The position numbers were made by a program, and so were the translations under genes. A stretch of DNA of 64,000 nucleotides, from the NCBI RefSeq assembly GCF_020907245.1, contig NZ_JAJJWH010000012.1, forward strand, positions 1,701 through 65,700, in the 5' to 3' direction. The notes beneath the pieces were generated by a model. It ran no database searches. It was not told where the DNA came from and saw nothing but the letters and a program-made list of their open reading frames with translations. The stretch comes from Pontibacter harenae. GTDB taxonomy: Bacteria; Bacteroidota; Bacteroidia; Cytophagales; Hymenobacteraceae. Below, in pieces: positions 1 to 8,182 of this stretch (positions within the stretch are counted from its first letter, which is position 1; each line of letters starts with the position of its first letter).

Positions 1-3000
1 GCTTAATGCCAATAAAATCCTGACCGTTCAGCTCTGCCGCCTTGCTGTAGGTGCGGGTGCTATCGTAAGGGAAAGGATTAGCAGGGTCAGCAAAAGAGAA
101 GTCGCTGCTTACGAAGGCCCAGGTTCTGTTGCCAGGGAAGCTGTTCGTGTTGTGCAGGATCAATGATCGTATCAACGCAATATCCAGGGTGGTAACTGAA
201 CCAGAGTTATTCACGTCGGCGGCTATAACCTTGTAGGGTGCAGTAAGCGGCTGTACTCCTAAAATATAGCGCTGTACCTGAACAATATCCAAGGTGGAAA
301 TCCCATTCAGAACATCTTCTTCTCCTCTACTTACTGGCGCTAATTTGTAGGTATTTGTTTCGGTAGGAGTGAAAGAGAAAGTCCCAGTGGAGGATGTGGT
401 AAAAGATTGTTTATCCATGCTACCAGCTAACTTTACAGTAACATTATCTAATGGTGTGCCCGAAAGGGATTTGACGGTGCCTAATATTGAAACCATAATT
501 GGGGCAGGAGCAAATTTCATAACTGTAGCCTTGCTTCCATTTTCTCCATCTAAATAAGCTACATAGGGAGTACCTTTGGCATCCAAAGCTATACTTGTAT
601 AATAAACCCAGCCAATAGAAAACATGCTCTTCCCAACACTTTCCCAGTTGCTACCATCATATCTTAATACCGTAGCATGTGTATTATCTCGAAGTGCTAC
701 AAAAGGCACACCGCTTTCATCAAGAACTAGATTGATAAAGTTACTGTCATTGGTTGGAAGCCCACCTAAGCTAACGTCCTTCCAGCTATTGGATGTAAAC
801 TTCTTTACCATCAACTCGTCACTCTTTTCTTTATCTTGGTAAGCCACATAAGGAGTACCATTGGCATCCAAGGCTATACTTGTATAAAATGAACTCCCAT
901 CTGAAAACCCAGCTACCCCTACATTTATCCAGTTACTGCCATCATACTTTTTCACTGTAACCTTTTGCTCATTATCATAATCACTGAAAGCAACAAAAGG
1001 TACATCATCAGCATCTAGTGCTAAGGAAATAGAGCCAGCTTCCCCTGCCGAAAAGCCAGCCGTACCAACAGCTATCCAGCTACTACCATTAAACTTCATG
1101 ACAGTTGCTTTACTGTTATGAACTCTATCCTGGTAAGCCACAAGAGGCAAACCTTTTGAGTCCAGCTTTAATGTTATAGAACCTGCAGCACCAGCTGAGA
1201 ACCCACCATAGCCAACAGTTACCCAATTGCGACCATCATATTTCTTAACAGTTGCTCTATATCCATTTGCTGCATCAGAGTAAGCGATATAGGGGAACCC
1301 ATAGGCATCGAGCACCAAGCTTGAATTTCCAAGTTCTCCTAAGAATCCTGTTTCACCGACATCTTCCCAGGTGCCACCAGTAAACTTCTTCGCGAAGATC
1401 TTGCTTCTTCCATCATCATAAAGAATAAAAGCAACATCATTTACATCTAACGCTATACTCATATTTCCAGCGTAACCAGTAGAAAATCCAGGTGTGCCCA
1501 CAGCTTGCCATTCATAAGTGTTATCAAAAAAGGGTGTATTAACTGTTAAGGTTACTACAGAAGAAACCGTGGATTCAAGATCAGTAACTATTACACGATA
1601 CTTATAGCCGCTCATAGAGATAGGCGCATTAGAAACGGTTAGGGTTGCTGTGTTCGCTCCGTTATACACTAGCCCGTCACTTATTCTACTAAAACTAATA
1701 CCCCCGTCTTTGCTCTCCTGCCATTGATAAGCTAAGTTTTCTTGTGTTGTAGTAGTAGCCTCAACTATAAAACTACTGCTTTGGCCTCCAACTATGGTCC
1801 CATCAACAGGTTGGCTAACAATAGAAGGAGTCTTAATAGCAAATTTCGTTACCCAAAAGTCATAGCTGCCTCGAGAGCTTTCCGTTTTATCCCCGCCAGC
1901 ATTTGAAGGTGAACTCCCCCCTATCAAATATCCATTATCTGTTGTAGATACTAATGCGGCTAGGTTATCATAGCTGTCTCCACCCACAGTTTTGTCCCAT
2001 AACAGAGAACCATCAGCATTGATCCTGACGACCCAAAAGTCCCTGTTACCCTCTGAGGACTCTGTTTTATCTCCACTTGCTTCTGATGAAGAAGATCCCC
2101 CTAAAAGATAACCTCCAAACGAATCAGCTACTATAGGCCACAAGTTATCAGAACTGTTGCCACCGTAAGCTCTGTCCCATACCTTTCCCCCATCTGCATC
2201 GATTTTGACCACCCAAAAGTCACTGCCTCCCCTAGGTAGATCTGTTTTGTCTCCATTTGCTCCTGATGAAGAGGGACCTCCCAAAAGGTAACCTCCATCA
2301 GGCACACTTATCATTGAAAAAATTTGATCATCCCCACTCCCACCGTACGTCCTATCCCATTCCTTGCTTCCATCACCGTTGATTTTAACCACCCAAAAGT
2401 CTTGATTACCCTTCAATGCTTCAGTCTTGTCACCACCTGATCCAGATAAAGAAGATCCTCCTAACAAGTACCCCCCATCAGGCGTAGCTATCATAGAATA
2501 TAGATAATCAAAGCTGTCTCCACCGTAGGTTCTATCCCAAGCCTTGCTACCGTCAGCATTAATCTTAACCACCCAAAAATCATGATTTCCCCTTGATGGT
2601 TCTGTTTTATCACCAGTTACCTCTGAAAATGATTCTCCCCCCAATAAAAAACCGCCATCTGGAGTATTTACTAAGGAATATAACCTGTCCCAACCATTCC
2701 CTCCATAAGTTTTATCCCAAGCCTTGCTACCGTCAGCATTAATTTTAACCACCCAAAAATCATAACTACCTTTAGAATTATCTGTCTTATCGCCATTTGT
2801 ATTTGAATTGGATTCTCCTCCAAGTAGATAGCCGCCATCCAGAGTTGGAACCAAAGAATGTAGTTGATCAACATTACTTCCACCAAATGTCTTATCCCAA
2901 ACTTTTACCACAGGTGCCTGCGCAAATGTTTTAATCATTGATAAGTTGAAGAGCAAGACCAGCACTAGGAAATACTTCAGCGTTTTTGACTTTGTTTTTA

Positions 3001-3022
3001 TCAGCAGGTAAATCTGTTTCAT
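1..3022 (-). CDS. Secreted repeat/beta-propeller protein with dockerin-like C-terminal region (3' end outside window)
   Basis: The frame is open from ATG at 3022 to the window edge (over 1000 codons), so the C-terminus is missing. An N-terminal hydrophobic stretch ending in TFAQA looks like a signal peptide. Next come six 60-residue repeats with the signature FWVVKINADGSKAWDRTYGG...GGYLLGG, then an Ig-like segment, then seven repeats of about 46 residues (core GSNW..VG..GFS...PYVAY.D...TVKKYD), which suggests a seven-bladed beta-propeller. A carboxypeptidase-regulatory-like domain and a dockerin-like pair (STLDIVQVQRYIL and DVNNSGSVTTLDIALIR) follow. The last visible residues closely match the neighbouring 1362-residue protein just before its third cohesin, so a T9SS tail probably lies beyond the edge. 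A role in surface adhesion or carbohydrate interaction is inference. Confidence 0.85.
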   Translation of the reverse strand, partial: MKQIYLLIKTKSKTLKYFLVLVLLFNLSMIKTFAQAPVVKVWDKTFGGSNVDQLHSLVPTLDGGYLLGGESNSNTNGDKTDNSKGSYDFWVVKINADGSKAWDKTYGGNGWDRLYSLVNTPDGGFLLGGESFSEVTGDKTEPSRGNHDFWVVKINADGSKAWDRTYGGDSFDYLYSMIATPDGGYLLGGSSLSGSGGDKTEALKGNQDFWVVKINGDGSKEWDRTYGGSGDDQIFSMISVPDGGYLLGGPSSSGANGDKTDLPRGGSDFWVVKIDADGGKVWDRAYGGNSSDNLWPIVADSFGGYLLGGSSSSEASGDKTESSEGNRDFWVVRINADGSLLWDKTVGGDSYDNLAALVSTTDNGYLIGGSSPSNAGGDKTESSRGSYDFWVTKFAIKTPSIVSQPVDGTIVGGQSSSFIVEATTTTQENLAYQWQESKDGGISFSRISDGLVYNGANTATLTVSNAPISMSGYKYRVIVTDLESTVSSVVTLTVNTPFFDNTYEWQAVGTPGFSTGYAGNMSIALDVNDVAFILYDDGRSKIFAKKFTGGTWEDVGETGFLGELGNSSLVLDAYGFPYIAYSDAANGYRATVKKYDGRNWVTVGYGGFSAGAAGSITLKLDSKGLPLVAYQDRVHNSKATVMKFNGSSWIAVGTAGFSAGEAGSISLALDADDVPFVAFSDYDNEQKVTVKKYDGSNWINVGVAGFSDGSSFYTSIALDANGTPYVAYQDKEKSDELMVKKFTSNSWKDVSLGGLPTNDSNFINLVLDESGVPFVALRDNTHATVLRYDGSNWESVGKSMFSIGWVYYTSIALDAKGTPYVAYLDGENGSKATVMKFAPAPIMVSILGTVKSLSGTPLDNVTVKLAGSMDKQSFTTSSTGTFSFTPTETNTYKLAPVSRGEEDVLNGISTLDIVQVQRYILGVQPLTAPYKVIAADVNNSGSVTTLDIALIRSLILHNTNSFPGNRTWAFVSSDFSFADPANPFPYDSTRTYSKAAELNGQDFIGIK
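1841..2920 (-). repeat. Six in-frame 180-bp tandem repeats
   Basis: The conserved block that reads acccaaaagt (or acccaaaaat) on the plus strand ends at 1860, 2040, 2220, 2400, 2580 and 2760, an exact 180-bp period. Each unit encodes 60 residues with conserved DFWVVKI, GDKT and GGYLLGG segments. Constant length with diverged DNA points to old duplication under selection for protein structure. Confidence 0.9.
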
Positions 3023-3061
3023 AAAGTGCTTTTAAGAAATAACAGGAGTTGTATGTATGTT

Positions 3062-3103
3062 CTATAAAAAAGAGTAGCCACAGTTTTTCCTGTAGCTACT
3101 CTT
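3062..3103 (-). terminator. Rho-independent-type terminator after the cohesin protein gene
   Basis: A 13-bp stem (agagtagccacag against ctgtagctactct, one mismatch) with a short T-rich loop. On the minus strand it is followed by a T-run. It starts 12 bp after the stop at 3115 and separates the two related secreted-protein genes. Confidence 0.75.
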
Positions 3104-3114
3104 AATGAATAAGC

Positions 3115-6100
3115 TTAAAGTATAAGAGCTCGTTTGACCTCTCTGAACCTGCCAGCTTCCATGCGGTAGAAGTAAGTGCCTTTGCCTAGTTGGTGGCCTT
3201 GGCTGTTCTTGCCGTCCCAGGATAGCTCATGCTCGCCAGCTGCATAAGTAGCTTTATAGGTTCTTACCAGTTGCCCTACAGAGTTGTAGATGCTGATGCT
3301 TACTTCCTCCTGCTGTGGTATGCTGAACCTGATGCTGGTACCGTTCTGAGAGAACGGGTTCGGGTAGTTCTGGTAAAGTGCATACCCTGTTATAACAGGA
3401 GCAACGGAGCTGCGAAGCTCAATGGTCGCGTTGCTTGCCTTTACACTTAGTTGCTCTAAAGCCTGGTTATAGGCAACACTGCGGGTAAGCTCTGAATTGA
3501 TGGCCACCTCAGTTTGTGTGTTCAACTCTCCTACCGCCTTAAACTTCACATAGAAAATCACGCTACCTTCCGCCAGGCTCTGGCTTTTACCTGCTGGGTC
3601 ATCCCATAAAGTTGTCAGTTTACCTTCGCTTACTCTGCGCGTTCCAAAGGCACCTTGCGCAGCAGCATTCTCCACAGCCTGGTACTCGAGCACCTTCGTA
3701 TCCCAGGTAAGTGTAAACTGGTAGCCGCTTACCTTATCAAAAGAGTAAACCTTTACAGGCACCACTACTTCCGATCCAGGAATCACCTGCTGGTCACTCA
3801 GCTGCACTTGTAGGTTTCCTGCTGAAGCTTGTCTGGCTGTACTGGCATCCCAGGTGTTGTTCACATCCCCGATCTTCACTCCTATAAAATCTTGACCTGT
3901 TAGTGCGTTTACAATGTTTGTATGCACCTGCACCGAGTCTTTGAAAGGGAAAGGATTAGATGGATTGCTAAATTTGAAGCTCTGCGGCACAAACTTCCAA
4001 AGACGCTTGCCAGGGAAGAAGTTATCTATCGTCAGGATTACTTTTCTGATAGAAGCGATATCAGTAGTAGTAACCGCGTTTGAATTATCCGCATCGGCAG
4101 CCAATAGTTGGTAAGGAGACCCCAAAGCCGTAATATTCAGAATGTGTCTTCTAATCAGGGCAATGTCTAGCGTTGTGATACCATTATACACGGCGGAGTC
4201 ATTGTTCTTGAAAGGGCTGATGGTATAAGTACCGTTCTGCATCACCTCAAACTCATACAAACCATCTGGCTTTGTCTCGAAAGGCACTGGAGTAGCACCA
4301 CCAGTTGCAGTAACTGTTACAGTACGTACACCTGCACCCTGTTCTGACTTTATCTTACCGCTGATCTTGATTTGTTTACGCACCGTAGCGGCACCAGCCA
4401 ATCGGGTTACAGGCACCACAAAACCATTCTTTTCAGACACCTCTATAGGTGTTGGTGTTCCTGTTATCGTGATAGGTGTGCTCTGCCCCATGGCACCAAC
4501 CAACTTCAGGCGAAGGTTGAACAGAATTGTACTATCAGCCAACGTGTAGGCATCCAGGTTACCATCCGACCAGGAAAGCATCAGCTTGCCTGTAGTAGCT
4601 TGCGTCGTACCAAAGTTAGTTGAAGAAAGGCTGGTTAAGCCAAAGCCTTCAACACCCACAAAGGTAGCCACACTGGCATCCCAGTTCAGGCTGTACTGCA
4701 TGCTCATGATATCTGTAAAGCCTTTTACCCTTACTGGCACCACTATTTCAGTGTTAGCCAAACCGCTAACAGAGTCCGCATCGAAAGTTACGGGTGGCAC
4801 ATCCACAACTGTAACTTTTACGGTACCTGCTTCGCTGCTGCAGCCGTTTATAGTTGCTACAACACTAATAGTTGCTACAACACTATAGGTACCAGAGTTA
4901 GCTGTAGTTGCCTTCGCTATGGAAGGATATTGCTGTGTAGAGGTAAAATTATTCGGACCAGTCCAGGCATAAGTAGCACCTGCTATAGTACTGGCACTCA
5001 GGCTGAGTGTACCGCCTACCTGCACTGGCGAGGCAGTAGCCACAGGTGTAGCTGGTGTAGCCTTTACTGTTGCCGTAACTGCTGTTCTGGCACTTTCGCA
5101 ATTTGCGCTGTTAACCACAGACACATAATAGGTAGTGGTAGCGCTCAAGTTAGGAGTAGTATAAGAAGCTGCGGCGGCTCCGTCTATGGCAGTGCCTCCA
5201 GTAGCGGTAGTGTACCAGCGATAACTTCCGCCTGCGGTTGCACCGCTTGCCGCTAATGCTACTGTACCTGCTCCGCAACGTTCACCTGCTGTTACTGTTG
5301 GCGCTGTTGGTATTACATTAACGGTAGCTGTCACGGCTGTTCTAATGCTTTCGCAACCTGAGCTGCTCACAACCGACACATAATAAGTAGTAGTAACCGT
5401 TAGACTTGGGGTAGCATATGTAGCATTAGTTGCTCCACTAATAGCAGTTCCTCCTGTTGCGGCTGTGTACCAACGGTAACTTTCATTCGTAGTCGCTCCT
5501 GAAGCAGACAGTGTAACACTACCTGCACCACAACGCTCTGCTGCTGTAACAGATGGTGCTATAGGCACAGCATTCACTGTAACCGTAACGGCAGTTCTGG
5601 CGCTTACACAACCAGCCGCAGTAGTTGCATCTACATAATAAGTTGTGTTGGCAGTTAAATTAGGCATAGTATAACTTGCACCTGTTGCTACGGCTGTTCC
5701 ACCTGTAGCTGCAGCATACCAGCTGTAAGTTAGCTTATCATCAGGGGAATTTACAGCTAGTGTTGCAGCTTCGCCTGAGCAAACAGCAGCACTGCTTACT
5801 ACAGGATTTGTAGGTAAAGGAGAAACTGTTACCTTCACTGCATTGCTCACACTTTCTGAGCAAGTATTACCAGCTGTTATTTTTCTCCTGAACCATGTAT
5901 CAGCTGTAAGGGACGAAGGTGTGTAATTCTGACCTGTTGCACCATTTATACTGGTAAAGGTAGTACCATTCGCACTTTGCTCCCATTGGTAGGTGTAGCT
6001 TCCGTTGCCACCTGTAGGCAGGCTTCCTGCTAATTGTGCAGGAGTGCCACCGCTGCATATGTTTTGGTCGGCAGAAATAGAGTTAGCAGCAATAGCAGGA

Positions 6101-7203
6101 ACGATAGTGGCAATAACCGCCACTCGCTCGCTTTCACAACCAGCGCTGTTGCTTGTTGCCACATAGTAAGTAGTGGTGACGCTAAGGCTTGGTGTATTGT
6201 ATATAGCTGCTGTAGCGCCGCTGATAGCTGTTCCGCTTGTAGACGTCGTATACCAACGGTACCCGCCATCTGCTGGTGCTCCACTGGCTGTTAAAACCAC
6301 TGATCCTGTTCCACATCTTTCACCTGCCGTTACGGTTGGGGCTGCTGGAAGGGCGCTAATCGTAATGTTACTGCCATTATCTGTTCCTGTTATAGCAGGC
6401 GAAGACGAAATCACTCTGATTCTGTACCCTGTACCCTCCGTTACCGTAGCTAGTATCGTTGCCGCTATAGGGCTTTGGTTACCTGTACCGATGGTTGTTG
6501 GGCGGGCAAAAGAACCAGCAGCATCTGAGAGCTGTGCGGTAAAAGTGTTGCTGGAGTTAAAGGTGCCTTGTTTTGTAAAGGCAATACTTACAGCACTGCT
6601 CAAACAAAGATTGTTGCTGCTCAACGCACTTGTCGTTATAGAATACGCTGGCACCTGCACCTTGCCAGCCTTCAGCGTCAGTTGTGCCGCAGCAAAGTCT
6701 TTATCCACAAATTCTAAAGGAACAGGAGTATTCACAAAGTCTACAGGACTGCTTTCACCATACTTGCCTACTACTTTAAAGCGAATGGCAAAGATGATAG
6801 TGTTATCTGCAAGTGTTTTTCCAGCAAGGGTTGCATCATCCCAGGAGAAAAATATCTTACCACTGGTCGCCTGTGTTGTACCAAAGTTAGCGCTTCCCAT
6901 CCCTGGTAAACCATATTGTTCCACTCCCACATAGCTTGCTACAGCTGGGTCAAAAGAAATAGTACCCTGTCCTGTGATGATGTTTTTGAAAGCCTTTACC
7001 CGAACAGGCACTACGACTTCTGTAGCAGGCATACCAGACACAGAGTCTGCGGAAATAGTAATGGCCTCTGCCATTACTATTCTGTTGAAGAAATCTTGGG
7101 CGCTTTTACCAATAGCAGTTGCATCGTAGCCGCCATATGTCTGTACAGCAACAGCTAATGTTGCAACAGCAATTAAGAAATAGGGGAGTAAACGTTTTAT
7201 CAT
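3115..7203 (-). CDS. T9SS-secreted multidomain protein with three cohesin-like domains, Ig-like repeats and a dockerin-like module
   Basis: This protein of 1362 residues starts with a hydrophobic segment (LLPYFLIAVATLAVAV). Cohesin-like domains lie near 48-165, 800-925 and 1134-1250; each begins S/DADSVSG or a variant followed by VVVPV+V, and carries W(D/S)D...LADxTI-F. Between the first two are about five Ig-like repeats (core YRWYT...GTAI...TTYYV...CES.RTAV). Near 1004-1060 is a dockerin-like segment with NGITTLDIALIR and DADNSNAVTTTDIA. The last 85 residues match a T9SS type A sorting domain (YPNPFS start, GTYFYRMEAG, basic end). A partner for the cohesins could be the dockerin-like region of the next gene; this is inference. 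Residues 773-784 contain a perfect small duplication. Confidence 0.88.
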   Translation of the reverse strand: MIKRLLPYFLIAVATLAVAVQTYGGYDATAIGKSAQDFFNRIVMAEAITISADSVSGMPATEVVVPVRVKAFKNIITGQGTISFDPAVASYVGVEQYGLPGMGSANFGTTQATSGKIFFSWDDATLAGKTLADNTIIFAIRFKVVGKYGESSPVDFVNTPVPLEFVDKDFAAAQLTLKAGKVQVPAYSITTSALSSNNLCLSSAVSIAFTKQGTFNSSNTFTAQLSDAAGSFARPTTIGTGNQSPIAATILATVTEGTGYRIRVISSSPAITGTDNGSNITISALPAAPTVTAGERCGTGSVVLTASGAPADGGYRWYTTSTSGTAISGATAAIYNTPSLSVTTTYYVATSNSAGCESERVAVIATIVPAIAANSISADQNICSGGTPAQLAGSLPTGGNGSYTYQWEQSANGTTFTSINGATGQNYTPSSLTADTWFRRKITAGNTCSESVSNAVKVTVSPLPTNPVVSSAAVCSGEAATLAVNSPDDKLTYSWYAAATGGTAVATGASYTMPNLTANTTYYVDATTAAGCVSARTAVTVTVNAVPIAPSVTAAERCGAGSVTLSASGATTNESYRWYTAATGGTAISGATNATYATPSLTVTTTYYVSVVSSSGCESIRTAVTATVNVIPTAPTVTAGERCGAGTVALAASGATAGGSYRWYTTATGGTAIDGAAAASYTTPNLSATTTYYVSVVNSANCESARTAVTATVKATPATPVATASPVQVGGTLSLSASTIAGATYAWTGPNNFTSTQQYPSIAKATTANSGTYSVVATISVVATINGCSSEAGTVKVTVVDVPPVTFDADSVSGLANTEIVVPVRVKGFTDIMSMQYSLNWDASVATFVGVEGFGLTSLSSTNFGTTQATTGKLMLSWSDGNLDAYTLADSTILFNLRLKLVGAMGQSTPITITGTPTPIEVSEKNGFVVPVTRLAGAATVRKQIKISGKIKSEQGAGVRTVTVTATGGATPVPFETKPDGLYEFEVMQNGTYTISPFKNNDSAVYNGITTLDIALIRRHILNITALGSPYQLLAADADNSNAVTTTDIASIRKVILTIDNFFPGKRLWKFVPQSFKFSNPSNPFPFKDSVQVHTNIVNALTGQDFIGVKIGDVNNTWDASTARQASAGNLQVQLSDQQVIPGSEVVVPVKVYSFDKVSGYQFTLTWDTKVLEYQAVENAAAQGAFGTRRVSEGKLTTLWDDPAGKSQSLAEGSVIFYVKFKAVGELNTQTEVAINSELTRSVAYNQALEQLSVKASNATIELRSSVAPVITGYALYQNYPNPFSQNGTSIRFSIPQQEEVSISIYNSVGQLVRTYKATYAAGEHELSWDGKNSQGHQLGKGTYFYRMEAGRFREVKRALIL
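4850..4885 (-). repeat. Perfect 18-bp in-frame tandem duplication
   Basis: Two identical 18-bp units (4850-4867 and 4868-4885, plus-strand atagttgctacaacacta) encode SVVATI twice in the linker before the second cohesin-like domain. No third copy is present. It looks like a recent slippage or duplication event. Confidence 0.9.
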
Positions 7204-7655
7204 ATTATGTTTGTTTTCTTGTAAAGAAAGATGCAGCTATAGTAGTATACTTATGCTTTTTTCACTTAGAAGGTATAGTGATTCTATCTTCCTAAGCTGT
7301 GTTATACCGCATCATTTATATATCTATATTATGCGATATAAAATTGCACCAAAAAATATGAGTTTTCAAATTCTTCACATTAAATTTTTTAATTATTTCT
7401 ACCTGTCCTGCAACCCAAAGCAACCGCAATTGGATAAGTGGCTATTTTAACTCGACTAGCTCTTAAAGCCTGAAGAAGAGTGTATTGTGTTGCATTACAA
7501 ATGATTTGAATTTATGGCAAAGAGAAACCATGAAAATTCATTTTGTTATCTTCCACTTTGTACTCCTACAAACAATCACACCTTGATAGTTATGCTTTAA
7601 ATTGATTGCACTTGGGCAAATGACATCTATATTTCAGAATGACAATTTACAAGTA
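7204..7655. other. AT-rich intergenic region upstream of the cohesin protein gene
   Basis: No supportable gene. The region must hold the promoter and leader of the minus-strand gene starting at 7203. A search by eye for the Bacteroidota promoter pattern (TTTG plus TAnnTTTG on the minus strand) gave no convincing full match. Confidence 0.5.
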
Positions 7656-7712
7656 CAGTACAAAAGCAAAAGCACTCCTTATAACATAAGGAGTGCTTTT
7701 GCTTTTGTACTG
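7656..7712 (-). terminator. Perfect 26-bp hairpin after the response regulator gene
   Basis: Arms 7656-7681 and 7687-7712 are perfect reverse complements with a 5-nt loop. It begins 23 bp after the stop at 7736, so termination of the kinase-regulator operon is the simplest role. The stem is unusually long, and no strong T-run follows it on the minus strand. Confidence 0.7.
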
Positions 7713-7735
7713 AGTGTTGATAAATGAAGTCTCCC

Positions 7736-8182
7736 CTACTCAGAGGCTAAATCAGAAGCCAAGAATGTTTTAAGGCTTTTATTGGCTTTGAGTTTATTAA
7801 CGGCATCATCATCTAAAGGCTTGCTGATGAAGTCGATAACAATGTCGTACTTTGAGGCCCGCTTATAATCATCGGGGTCAATGGTTGAAGAAAGTATAAT
7901 AACTCTGGTTTGTGCCAAAAGTTCTGGACAATTGGCTGTGAAATCTTCTAAAAAGTCCCAGCCACTCATAATAGGCATATTCAAGTCCAGGAATATCAAA
8001 GCTGGGGCCTTTTCCGTTGAGCCCTGTGCTTTTCGGTCTATTAAGCTTTTATAAAAGCTAATTCCTTCACACCCATTATTTAACTTGACAATATCCCTGG
8101 CAAACTCATTTACCTCGAGTATAAACTCGCAAAGCATGAGTGTTACTTCGTCGTCGTCAATAAGCAAAACTTTATCAATCAT
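7736..8182 (-). CDS. CheY-like single-domain response regulator (Rcp1 type)
   Basis: The 148 residues form one receiver domain with no output domain. The acidic cluster IDDDE is at 8-12, the phosphoacceptor Asp66 lies in FLDLNMP, the switch Ser/Thr are in ILSST (97-100), and Lys121 is in ISKPL. The longer loop before the phospho-Asp resembles the Rcp1-type regulators that pair with phytochrome-like kinases. Its ATG overlaps the kinase stop codon by 4 bp (ATGA), so the two are translationally coupled and very probably partners. With no DNA-binding domain it must act through protein contact or phosphotransfer. Confidence 0.92.
   Translation of the reverse strand: MIDKVLLIDDDEVTLMLCEFILEVNEFARDIVKLNNGCEGISFYKSLIDRKAQGSTEKAPALIFLDLNMPIMSGWDFLEDFTANCPELLAQTRVIILSSTIDPDDYKRASKYDIVIDFISKPLDDDAVNKLKANKSLKTFLASDLASE

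Noticed and set aside
6173-6934. A 253-codon plus-strand open frame opposite the cohesin/Ig protein gene
   Set aside because: It is antisense to a well-supported repeat protein whose low-complexity codons keep the opposite frame open; its translation has no recognisable domain and no matching start context.
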